A stretch of 64,000 nt of DNA from JACKIC01 sp964392305 (GTDB lineage Bacteria > Planctomycetota > UBA1135 > UBA2386), in NCBI GenBank assembly GCA_964392305.1, contig CAYMPV010000006.1:1-64000 (forward strand), read 5' to 3'. The notes under the pieces were generated by a model. The model made no database searches. It was not told the origin of the DNA and was given only the letters and a program-made list of their open reading frames with translations. Position 1 is the stretch's first letter. Every line of letters starts with the position of its first letter. Positions 36,232 to 44,102 of this stretch are shown piece after piece. The position numbers and the translations under genes are program-made.

Positions 36232-37329
36232 GTGCCACGTGCGTACCCAGGGTCCCCTCACTTGCTGACGCAGCTGTTCTTGCCCGGCTACCGCTCGGTG
36301 CGCTACCTGAAGTTGGACCTTCAGCGCGTGACGCTGCTGGTCGGCGCCAACGGCTCGGGCAAGAGCAACCTCTATCGCGCGGTGCGGCTGCTGGCCGAGG
36401 CCGCGGCCGGCAACCTGAGCCGTTCGCTGGTCGCCGAGGGCGGTCTGCCGTCGGTGATGACCGCGATCGACGAGCCGCGTCCGTGCCCGACCGTGACGCT
36501 GGGGTGCACGCTCGACGATTGGCGCTACGAGCTCGAGATCGGCATGACGCCGGCGGGGCCGAGCACCGCGTTCAGGCTCGATCCGTTCGTGGTGGGAGAA
36601 CGCCTGCAGTTGCTGACGAACGATCGTCCCGTGATGTTCCTCGAACGCAGCGGGGTCCGCACCCTGGTCCGCGACGGCGACGGCCGCGTGGTCGACTATC
36701 CACACGACCTGGCACGAAGTGAGGCCGCGCTCGGGCAGCTGCACGACCCGGCGCAGTTCCCGGAACTCGCGTCGCTGCGGCAGCGCATCCTCGCCTGGCG
36801 CTTCTACCATCAGTTCCGCACCGACGAGCAATCGGCGTTGCGACAACCGCAGCTCGGGGTGTTCACGCCGGTGCTCGGGCACGACGGACGCGATCTCGCC
36901 GCGGCCCTGCAGACCATCGCCGAACTCGGCATCGGCCCGCCAGGAGAGCGGTCGATCGACCGTTGGCTGGACCGCGCGTTTCCCGGTACGCGCCTGAGCA
37001 TCGTGCATGACGAACGTGCCGCTTTCGAGGTGTTGCTCGATGTGCCCCACGTGAGTCGCGCGCTGCGCGCCGCCGAGTTCTCCGACGGGCAGCTGCGCTT
37101 CTTGTGCCTGCTCGCGGCGCTCTGCAGCCCGCGCCCCGCAGAGCTGCTGGTGCTCAACGAACCCGAGACGAGCCTGCATGTCGACGTGTTGCCGGTGCTG
37201 GCCGACCTGATCGCCGCGGCCAGCAAACACAGCCAGGTCGTGGTGACGACCCACGCGCGGGAACTGGCGGATGCGCTCGCGGCGGCGACGCATACCCAGC
37301 GGTTCGAACTCGAACTGCGCAAAGGGTAG
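36232..37329 (+). CDS. AAA-family (ABC/OLD-like) ATPase
   Basis: The protein is 365 residues from GTG 36232; TTG 36262 is an alternative. It has Walker A GANGSGKSN, an ABC-signature-like FSDGQLRFLCLLAAL, Walker B LLVLNEPETSLH and an H-loop VVVTTHARELA. The single-domain SMC/RecF-like layout, without TOPRIM or transporter, fits the COG4637-type ATPases found beside restriction and defence genes. No partner effector is recognisable here, so function is open. Confidence 0.7.
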   Translation: MPRAYPGSPHLLTQLFLPGYRSVRYLKLDLQRVTLLVGANGSGKSNLYRAVRLLAEAAAGNLSRSLVAEGGLPSVMTAIDEPRPCPTVTLGCTLDDWRYELEIGMTPAGPSTAFRLDPFVVGERLQLLTNDRPVMFLERSGVRTLVRDGDGRVVDYPHDLARSEAALGQLHDPAQFPELASLRQRILAWRFYHQFRTDEQSALRQPQLGVFTPVLGHDGRDLAAALQTIAELGIGPPGERSIDRWLDRAFPGTRLSIVHDERAAFEVLLDVPHVSRALRAAEFSDGQLRFLCLLAALCSPRPAELLVLNEPETSLHVDVLPVLADLIAAASKHSQVVVTTHARELADALAAATHTQRFELELRKG

Positions 37330-37412
37330 ACCCGCATCGTCGGTCGCGGTCGTTACGAATGACCCGGGGGTCGGTTGTTCGCATCTCGCGGTGGCGCGGG
37401 TAAGGAGAACGC

Positions 37413-38234
37413 ATGCCGTGCCTCGCCCGCGCTGTTTGCCTGTGCTGCGTGATCCTGTGGTCCACTGCCTGCTCGGAGCCGCCGCTCACCAGCGACCCGA
37501 TCCTGCCGCACGACACCTTCGGGATCGACTCGACCGTGCTCGGCGAGCAACGCCGCATCAACGTCTACCTGCCGCTTGGTTACCAAGACGCGAGCGACTC
37601 GTTCCCGGTGCTCTACATGCCCGACGGCGGCGTCGAAGAGGACTTCCCGCACATCACCAACACCGTCGACGCGTTGATCAAGGAAGGCGCGATCGCGCCG
37701 TGCCTCGTGGTCGGCATCGAGAACACGCAGCGGCGTCGCGACCTGACCGGGCCGACCGAGGTCGCCAAGGATCGCGAGGTCGCGCCCGTGGTGGGCGGTG
37801 CGGAGGCGTTCCGCAAGTTCGTCACCAGCGAGCTGATCCCCGAGATCGAGCTGCGTTACCACTGCACCGGACAGCGCGCGATCGTCGGCGAGTCGCTCGC
37901 GGGCCTGTTCGTGATCGAGACGTTCCTGTTGTCGCCGGGCACCTTCGACATCTGTATCGCGATGAGCCCGAGCCTGTGGTGGAACGACCACGACCTCGTG
38001 CGCCGCGCGGCGTCGCTCGTCAACGCCAAGACCCAACGACCGCGGCGGCTGTGGTTCACGACGGCCAACGAGACCGACATCGCGCCGTACTGCGACCAGC
38101 TCGCTGCGGTGCTGCAGGAGCAGCAGCCGCACGATCTGCAGTGGACCTACGCGCCGCGCCAGGACCTCGAGCACCACACGATCTTCCGGGGCACCAAGGA
38201 GGCGGCGTTCCGGGCGGCGCTGTGGCGGCCGTAG
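37413..38234 (+). CDS. Lipoprotein alpha/beta-hydrolase, esterase D-like
   Basis: The protein is 273 residues with an AAGGAG ribosome-binding site. The lipobox ends at Cys20 (LWSTAC). The putative-esterase fold has the nucleophile Ser161 in GESLAG and a terminal His in EHHT. Relatives include ferri-siderophore and S-formylglutathione esterases. The substrate is unknown and the protein is probably anchored in an outer or cytoplasmic membrane. Confidence 0.75.
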   Translation: MPCLARAVCLCCVILWSTACSEPPLTSDPILPHDTFGIDSTVLGEQRRINVYLPLGYQDASDSFPVLYMPDGGVEEDFPHITNTVDALIKEGAIAPCLVVGIENTQRRRDLTGPTEVAKDREVAPVVGGAEAFRKFVTSELIPEIELRYHCTGQRAIVGESLAGLFVIETFLLSPGTFDICIAMSPSLWWNDHDLVRRAASLVNAKTQRPRRLWFTTANETDIAPYCDQLAAVLQEQQPHDLQWTYAPRQDLEHHTIFRGTKEAAFRAALWRP

Positions 38235-38297
38235 GTGACGGCACCTTCGAAGTTCTGGCTGGAGCCGGTATCCTTCGCCGGTTCCCGCGGGATACGT

Positions 38298-38381
38298 GTG
38301 CCCAAGATCCACCGCATCAGGGCCATTGTGGAAACGCATTGCAACAGATTGCTGGAGGCGTGGCATGACCACTTCGAATAG
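38298..38381 (+). pseudogene. C-terminal remnant of a DUF4160 gene
   Basis: The 28-codon frame from GTG 38298 reads VPKIHRIRAIVETHCNRLLE, then Ala-Trp-His-Asp-His-Phe-Glu and TAG. This matches the end of DUF4160 proteins (…VEEHxxxLLEAWHxxF). The N-terminal half is missing. It overlaps the start of the DUF2442 frame by 17 bp, the usual arrangement of the pair. Confidence 0.5.
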
Positions 38382-38628
38382 CACCCAGGCGAAGGCGACG
38401 AGGGTCGCCGTGGACGACCGCGAACTCGAGGTTCACCTCGCGGACGGCCGTCGGCTGCATGTGCCGCTGTCCTGGTTCCCGCGACTGCAGCGCGGCACGG
38501 CAGCGTAGCGGGCCAACTGGCGGTTGATCGCTGATGGCAGCGGCATCCACTGGCCGGATCTCGACGAGGACCTCGCCGTGGACGGTCTGCTCGGCGGCGC
38601 CAAGGCGCCGGGCGTGCGCACCGGCTGA
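38365..38628 (+). pseudogene. DUF2442 gene interrupted by an in-frame TAG
   Basis: The frame starts at ATG 38365 behind a GGAGG site. It reads DUF2442 (DRELEVHLADGRRLHVPLSWFPRL) up to TAG at 38506-38508. After the stop the same frame continues RANWRLIADGSGIHWPDLDEDL to TGA 38626-38628, which is the conserved second half. The family normally has Gln or Glu before RANW, so one base change (CAG or GAG to TAG) explains the stop. Confidence 0.75.
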
Positions 38629-38690
38629 GCCGAGCACAAAACACTCGGCGCCTCGCTGCGTCGCGCGGCCTGCGGCGTAGTCTTCGCGCC

Positions 38691-39383
38691 ATGTCGCCCT
38701 CCTCCGTCGCCGCGCTGTCCTCCCTGCTGTTGTTGGTCGCCTGCGGCACCGCGCCCGCGGGGCCAACGCCGATCGCCCTCTTCAACGGCCATGGCCTCAG
38801 CGGCTGGCACCTCGACATTCCAGCCGCCGACGGCGGCAAGCAGGTCGAGCCGTCGTTCGTCGTCGAGAACGGGCTCTTGATCTCGTGCGGCACGCCCGAG
38901 GGGCACCTGATCACCGACGCGAGCTACGCGGACTACCGCCTGACGGTCGACTGGCGCTGGCCCGACAAACCCGGCAACTGCGGCGTGCTGGTGCACTGCT
39001 CGACACCGCGGCGCCTCTACAAGATGTTCCCGGCGTCGATCGAGTGCCAGCTGCTCGCCGACAACGCGGGTGACTTCTGGTGCATCGGCGAGGACATCAC
39101 CGTGCCCGACATGGAGGCGCGGCGCGGCCCGAAGGACAAGTGGGGTGTCGAGGAGGGCCAACGCCGCCGCATCCTCAACCTGACCGACGGCAGCGAGAAG
39201 CCGGTGGGCGAGTGGAACGAGATGGTGATCGAATGCCGCGGTCGGCAGATCACGATCTGGGTCAACGGTGCGCTCGTGAACGCGGGCACCGATTGCACGG
39301 CCGACCGCGGCCAGATCGCCATCCAGGCCGAAGGCGTGCGCTGCGAGTTCCGCAAGATCGAGCTGCTGCCGCTGACGAAGTAG
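38691..39383 (+). CDS. DUF1080 (3-keto-disaccharide hydrolase-like) lipoprotein
   Basis: The 230-residue protein has lipobox Cys18 (LLLVAC). It has the DUF1080 concanavalin-like fold with LFNGHGLSGWH at the start, GNCGVLVHC in the middle and WNEMVIECRGRQITIWVNGALVN near the end. This family is strongly expanded in planctomycetes, and some members hydrolyse 3-keto-glycosides. It lies convergent with the SRP RNA gene. Confidence 0.85.
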   Translation: MSPSSVAALSSLLLLVACGTAPAGPTPIALFNGHGLSGWHLDIPAADGGKQVEPSFVVENGLLISCGTPEGHLITDASYADYRLTVDWRWPDKPGNCGVLVHCSTPRRLYKMFPASIECQLLADNAGDFWCIGEDITVPDMEARRGPKDKWGVEEGQRRRILNLTDGSEKPVGEWNEMVIECRGRQITIWVNGALVNAGTDCTADRGQIAIQAEGVRCEFRKIELLPLTK

Positions 39384-39425
39384 CGCTGGCGACGCAGCTG
39401 TCGGCGAGGGGAAGAGCCAACGGCC

Positions 39426-39550
39426 CGCGAAGGTGGAACCCACCAGGCACCCCGGGCACAAGAAGCTGCACGCTTATGGCTGCTTCCTTCCGGACCTGAC
39501 CAGGTTCACGCCGCCCCCTTGCTCGGGACCCGGCGGACCCCACCTTCGCG
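39426..39550 (-). ncRNA. ffs: Signal recognition particle RNA (bacterial small type)
   Basis: The minus strand at 39478-39501 holds the SRP domain IV core, in which GGTCAGGTCCGGAAGGAAGC pairs through a GGAA tetraloop and asymmetric loop. The flanks pair, and the ends CGCGAAGGTGG and CCACCTTCGCG are exactly complementary, giving a hairpin of about 125 nt. It binds Ffh for co-translational targeting. It sits next to tRNA-Ser and dnaX, an association also known in Firmicutes. Confidence 0.92.
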
Positions 39551-39574
39551 AGCCGTTCGCAACGAACAGTCACA

Positions 39575-39669
<95 letters not shown>

Positions 39670-39755
39670 CACACCGCTTGCTCGCACCGGTTCATGAGTC
39701 TGGCTCGTGGTCCGGGGCGCCTGGGCGGCGATTGGGGACGAACCTTGTAGCCGTG

Positions 39756-39797
39756 GTCCGCGGCCGGTGCAACGACCTGTTGCACGGGACCGCGGAC
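39756..39797. promoter_or_regulatory. Long hairpin/palindrome between tRNA-Ser and dnaX
   Basis: GTCCGCGG (39756-39763) pairs with CCGCGGAC (39790-39797), and GTGCAAC (39767-39773) pairs with GTTGCAC (39779-39785) around a 5-nt loop. It lies 31 bp before the dnaX ATG and upstream of the divergent tRNA. It is a leader structure or operator. Confidence 0.5.
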
Positions 39798-39828
39798 TCT
39801 TCCACGAACCCTTCCGCTGGACGCCGCG

Positions 39829-41616
39829 ATGCGCGATGCTGCGGCCATGGTCGGTGGCCCTGGCAAGGACGGAACGGACGAACCTTATCTCGTCGTCGCG
39901 CGGCGGTTCCGCCCGCAGACGTTCGGCGAGATGGTCGGGCAGGACGAGGTGCTGCAGTCGCTGCGCGTGGCCCTGGCGCAGCATCGCATTCCCCACGCGT
40001 TCCTGTTCTCGGGCAGCCGCGGCGTCGGCAAGACCACCTCGGCCCGCATCCTGGCCCGGTGCCTGAATTGCGAACACGGGCCGACGCCGACGCCGTGCGG
40101 CGAGTGTGAGCTGTGCCGGTCGATCCAGGCCGGCAGCAACCCCGACATCGTCGAGATCGACGCGGCCTCGCACAACGGCGTCGACGACGTGCGTGCGCTG
40201 CGCGAGCACTCGGCGTTCGCGTCGATGCGCTCGCGCTACAAGGTGTTCATCCTCGACGAGGTGCACATGTTGTCGAAGGGCGCCTTCAACGCCCTGCTCA
40301 AGACGCTCGAGGAGCCGCCGCCCGGGGTCGTGTTCGTGCTCGCCACGACCGAGTTGCACAAGGTGCCCGAGACGATCCGTTCGCGCTGCCAGGTGTTGCT
40401 GTTCCGCCGCGTCGGCGAGACCGACCTGCAGCGGCGGCTGCACATGATCGCCGAGAAGGAGGGCGTGACCCTGGGCGACGACGTGCTCGCCGAGATCGCC
40501 GGCTCGGTGCGCGGTGGCGTGCGCGATGCCGAGACCGCGCTCGAACGGATCCTGCCGCTGGCCCGTGACCTCGGTGACAAGTTCGACCTGGCCGCGTATC
40601 GCTCGCTGGTGTCGCGCGTCGGCGTCGAGGGGACTGTCGCGGTTGCGCGGTCGCTGCTGGCCGGCGACGTCGGCGCCGGGTTGCGCTTCGCGCGTGATCT
40701 GCAGCAGCAGGGCATCGACGAACGTGAGGCGCTCGGCGAACTGGTCGAGACGTTGCGCTCGGTGATGCTGCTCAAGGTCGATGGCGACGACACCACGTTG
40801 GTGCCGACGACCGGCGCGATCCGCGAGCAATTGGTGGCCCTGGCCGCGGGTGCCGAACTGCACCAGCTCGACGCGATGATCTCCGCTGGCATCCTGGGCC
40901 GTGAACGGTTGCGGCGTCTCGAGGACCGCGGCGTCGTGCTCGAGTTGGCGTTGGTGCGCATGGCCCAGGCCGGGCTGCTGCCGAGCCTGGCCGACCTCGT
41001 CGCCGAGGCGCGCGCGATGCCCGCGGGTGTGGCGCCTGCCCCCCGCAGTTCCGGCGACAACCCGCGGCCGCAACCGGGGCGGCCCGCGGCGCCCGTTGGC
41101 AATGCGCCGATGTTCGGCAAGGCAGCGTCACCGTCGGTCGCGGCTTCGGCCCCTTCGGTTCCGGCCACCGCCGACCTGCGCACCAGACTGCTCGCGCACT
41201 ACCACAGCAATCCGTTGATGCATACGGCCCTCGAATTCTGCCGCATCGACGGTCCGGGGGCCGGTGACGTCGTCAAGGTCGTGGTGCTCGCCGAACGCAA
41301 GATGTACCGCGATCGGTTGCAGGCGGTGCCCGTGCAGCAGGAGGTGACCAAGGTGCTGCGCGACCTCGTCGGTCGCGAGGTGCAGGTCACGTTCGACTTC
41401 GGTGGTGAGGGTGGCGTCGAGGGGGGCAGCGTCGGTGCGAACCCCGCGCCGCGTGTGTTGGCCAAGGACGCCAAGCCAGGGCCGACGACGACGCGCGTGA
41501 TCGAGAAGTTCCGCGGTCGCGTCGTGCAGGTGAATCCCGAGGACCGCGTGCAGGCGGCGCCGCCGGAACCTGATGCGGAGGAGATTCCGATCATCGATCC
41601 GCCGCCGGAAGACTGA
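39829..41616 (+). CDS. dnaX: DNA polymerase III tau/gamma subunit
   Basis: The 595-residue protein has a clamp-loader AAA+ domain with Walker A GSRGVGKTT (62-70), a zinc motif at Cys81/90/93/96, DEVHML Walker B and the sensor ATTE. Domain III runs to about 390, followed by a Pro/Ala linker and a tau-like C-terminal part. ATG 39847 is an alternative start. The gene lies beside ffs as in the scr-dnaX arrangement, but ybaB-recR are 14 kb away. Confidence 0.93.
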   Translation: MRDAAAMVGGPGKDGTDEPYLVVARRFRPQTFGEMVGQDEVLQSLRVALAQHRIPHAFLFSGSRGVGKTTSARILARCLNCEHGPTPTPCGECELCRSIQAGSNPDIVEIDAASHNGVDDVRALREHSAFASMRSRYKVFILDEVHMLSKGAFNALLKTLEEPPPGVVFVLATTELHKVPETIRSRCQVLLFRRVGETDLQRRLHMIAEKEGVTLGDDVLAEIAGSVRGGVRDAETALERILPLARDLGDKFDLAAYRSLVSRVGVEGTVAVARSLLAGDVGAGLRFARDLQQQGIDEREALGELVETLRSVMLLKVDGDDTTLVPTTGAIREQLVALAAGAELHQLDAMISAGILGRERLRRLEDRGVVLELALVRMAQAGLLPSLADLVAEARAMPAGVAPAPRSSGDNPRPQPGRPAAPVGNAPMFGKAASPSVAASAPSVPATADLRTRLLAHYHSNPLMHTALEFCRIDGPGAGDVVKVVVLAERKMYRDRLQAVPVQQEVTKVLRDLVGREVQVTFDFGGEGGVEGGSVGANPAPRVLAKDAKPGPTTTRVIEKFRGRVVQVNPEDRVQAAPPEPDAEEIPIIDPPPED

Positions 41617-41631
41617 ATCCGCCAAGCTGCG

Positions 41632-43287
41632 TCAGCGCGTGGCCTCGACCCAGCGCAACAGTTCACTCGCAGCGGGGCGATCCGCCGTGTTCTCGATGCT
41701 CTCGGCGACGTACGCGTGTCTGACGATGCCGTTCTGGTCGAGCACGAACGAGGCCGGGCGCGCGAGGTTGCCGACCAGCCCGAGCGCCTTGGCGAGCTCG
41801 AGGTCGGGGTCGTAGACGAGGTGGTAGGGGGCGGTGGTGTCACCGAACTCCCGCGCACAGGCAGCGGCGAACGCCTGCATCCGGCTCTTGTTGCCCGGAA
41901 ACATCACCACCACCTCGCAGTCGAGCTGGCGCCATTGTTCTGCCAGCGGCGCCAGCTCGGCGGTCTGCGCAAAGCAGTAGACACACACCTGCGTGGTGAA
42001 GCCGCGCAGCACGACCAACAACACCCGCTTGCCACGGAACACTGCGAGGTCCAGGAGCTTGCCGTCGGCGGTCGGGAAGGAAGTGTGCGGCAGCGGCTTG
42101 CCGACCAGTGTGCCTGACAACGTCGCGTCGCCCGTGCCCAGCCGGCGGCTGTCCGCAGCGCCGCCGTACAACCGACCCGCCTGGTGTTTGCGCGGCAGCC
42201 AGCCGTCGCGGTAGTAGCGGCGGTAGATGGTCAGTTCGGCGCGTTCGCGCGCGGTCCAGGCGCCAGGGTCGGTCGGCGCCAACGGCGCTTCGTTCCGTGC
42301 GGCTTCTGGAACAGCCGTGGGATCGGTCGGCTGCGGCAGGACTTCGCGCGGCGCCAGCAACTCGTCGAGCCAACGGCCGGCCACCGTCAACGGCGGCTCG
42401 GCGGCGACGACCGTGGCTTCACTCCACTGTCGATCCCACGGTGCGCGTGGCGCGGGTAGCACGGTCTGCGGCTGCAGGCCCGCGGCGGAGCGCAGCAGCC
42501 AGGTGCCATCGGCTCGCCCGTCCTGCACCGGTCCGCGCGCGAGCACTTGCCCGTCGGCGTCGCAGGTGAGCAGTTCGCCGCCCGGTGTGCCGGCTGCGAA
42601 CGTCACCATGGCGCGCAGCGCGCCGCCGCGGTGGCGCGTGACCCACATGCCGAAGGGCACGCCGTCGCGCACGAAACCCTCACGTCGGGTGCTGCCGTCA
42701 TCCCATGTCTCGTGCACGACCTGGATGGCGTCGGGCAGCGGGTAACACAGCGTCGTGCGGGTGCCGTCGGCGGCGACCTTGGTCCAGGTGCCGACGGGAA
42801 CGTCGGCGAGATACTTGCCGCGCGCGGTCGTCCCGGTCGCGGGAGTGAACTCGCTCCACTGCAGGCAGCGTTTGCCGGCGTCGAAACAGCCGCGCTGCAG
42901 CTCGGTGCCGTCGACGGCCCAGAAGGTCCATTCCCCGTGTTCCCTGCCGTCGTGGTACTCGCCGCGGCACTGCAACCGTCCGTTCGGGTGCCAGAACTCC
43001 CACAGGCCCTGCTGCCGCTCGCCGCGATAGGTGCCGCGCATACGCAGGGTGCCATCGGGGTACCAATGGGTCCACGTGCCGGTGCGCTCGTCGCGGTGGT
43101 AGTCGCCGCGCGCCTCGACGGCGCCGTTGTCGTGCCAGAACGTCCACGTGCCTTCCTGCAGCCCGTCGACGAGGTCGCCCTGCGCGGCGCGCCGCCCGTC
43201 GGGGTGCGTGTGCTCGGCGCGCGTCGGGCCGCCGGCGCAGCAGGTGAGCCACGGCAGGCTCGCCGCTAACATCCCGACCCAAGCCAT
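41632..43287 (-). CDS. Fusion of YwqK/MORN-like repeats with a peroxiredoxin-like (AhpC/TSA) domain
   Basis: The protein is 551 residues from ATG 43287. After a lipobox-like LPWLTCC, residues about 29-140 hold four or five repeats of about 22 residues with W-x-F/Y-W-x-x-x-G-x-x-x-x-x-G-x-Y, the YwqK-antitoxin/MORN_2 type. A Pro-rich middle follows. A thioredoxin-fold AhpC/TSA domain (about 390-551) has C-V-Y-C. It is probably exported; the combination is unusual. The start region overlaps that of the divergent porin gene (catg at 43285-43288), so one start is uncertain. Confidence 0.7.
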   Translation of the reverse strand: MAWVGMLAASLPWLTCCAGGPTRAEHTHPDGRRAAQGDLVDGLQEGTWTFWHDNGAVEARGDYHRDERTGTWTHWYPDGTLRMRGTYRGERQQGLWEFWHPNGRLQCRGEYHDGREHGEWTFWAVDGTELQRGCFDAGKRCLQWSEFTPATGTTARGKYLADVPVGTWTKVAADGTRTTLCYPLPDAIQVVHETWDDGSTRREGFVRDGVPFGMWVTRHRGGALRAMVTFAAGTPGGELLTCDADGQVLARGPVQDGRADGTWLLRSAAGLQPQTVLPAPRAPWDRQWSEATVVAAEPPLTVAGRWLDELLAPREVLPQPTDPTAVPEAARNEAPLAPTDPGAWTARERAELTIYRRYYRDGWLPRKHQAGRLYGGAADSRRLGTGDATLSGTLVGKPLPHTSFPTADGKLLDLAVFRGKRVLLVVLRGFTTQVCVYCFAQTAELAPLAEQWRQLDCEVVVMFPGNKSRMQAFAAACAREFGDTTAPYHLVYDPDLELAKALGLVGNLARPASFVLDQNGIVRHAYVAESIENTADRPAASELLRWVEATR

Positions 43288-44083
43288 GCATCGTCTCCGC
43301 CGCGCGTCGTTCCTTACGGTCCTGCTCATGGGTTCGGCCTGCGTGTTCGAGAGCGAACGGCGCCCGCTCGTCGACGTCAACGCCGCGGTCGCCAGTTCGT
43401 ACGTGTTCCGCGGGCAGACCTTCACGGAGCATGCGGTCGCGCAGTTCGACACGCTCGTGCAACTGCCGACCAAGGACGGCGGCAGCGCGAGTGTGGGCGC
43501 GTTCGGCAACCTGGATCTCGCCGACAGCGTCGGCCAGGCCTGGGCGGACGGCGGTCACGCCGGTGAGTTCACGCAGCTCGACGTCGTGGCGGGGTACGGG
43601 CGCAAGTTCGGTGACGTCGACGTCGGCGTCGGGCTGCGCCACTACAGCTGGCCGAACGGGGAGACCTTCCGCTTCGCACCGTTCCCGTCGACGACCGAGG
43701 CCTTCGCGCGGGTCGGCGGGGAACTGTTCGGCCTGGGGGCGTCGCTGACGGCGCACTACGACATCGACGAGGTGACGGCGCTCTACGTGCGCGGCGAGCT
43801 GACGCGCGCCGTGGCGTTGGGGGAAGGGTGGTTCCTCGACGGCACGGTCGGGCTCGGCTGGTCCGACGCCGATCACTCGCAGTGGCTCTACCGCACGCAC
43901 ACGGCGGCGTTCGCCGATCTCGGCGGCAGCGTCGGGGTGCGTTGCGAACTCGACGACATCACCAGCGCGCGGTTGGCGGTCAGTGGCAGCACGATCGTCG
44001 ACACGCAGCTGCGCGACTGGTTCGACGGCAAGATCGACGCCGACGTGCTGTGGGTGACTGCGAGCGTCGGCTGGGCGTTCTGA
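43286..44083 (+). CDS. TorF-family putative porin, lipoprotein signal
   Basis: The 265-residue protein has a lipobox-type signal (LLMGSAC, Cys19). SSYVFRGQTFTEHAVAQ and alternating amphipathic strands follow, ending in an aromatic W-A-F C-terminus typical of outer-membrane beta-barrels. The 'VASSYVFRGQ' start recalls TorF-type porins. It implies an outer membrane. It is convergent with the kinase gene, with 19 bp between stops. Confidence 0.65.
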   Translation: MHRLRRASFLTVLLMGSACVFESERRPLVDVNAAVASSYVFRGQTFTEHAVAQFDTLVQLPTKDGGSASVGAFGNLDLADSVGQAWADGGHAGEFTQLDVVAGYGRKFGDVDVGVGLRHYSWPNGETFRFAPFPSTTEAFARVGGELFGLGASLTAHYDIDEVTALYVRGELTRAVALGEGWFLDGTVGLGWSDADHSQWLYRTHTAAFADLGGSVGVRCELDDITSARLAVSGSTIVDTQLRDWFDGKIDADVLWVTASVGWAF

Positions 44084-44102
44084 AGGTCGAAACGGCGCGC
44101 GT

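Noticed and set aside
38506..38508. TAG read as a sense codon in DUF2442
   Set aside because: Many ribosomal genes here end in TAG (rplU, rplW, rplX, rplF, rpsD, rpoA), so recoding or general suppression is unlikely.
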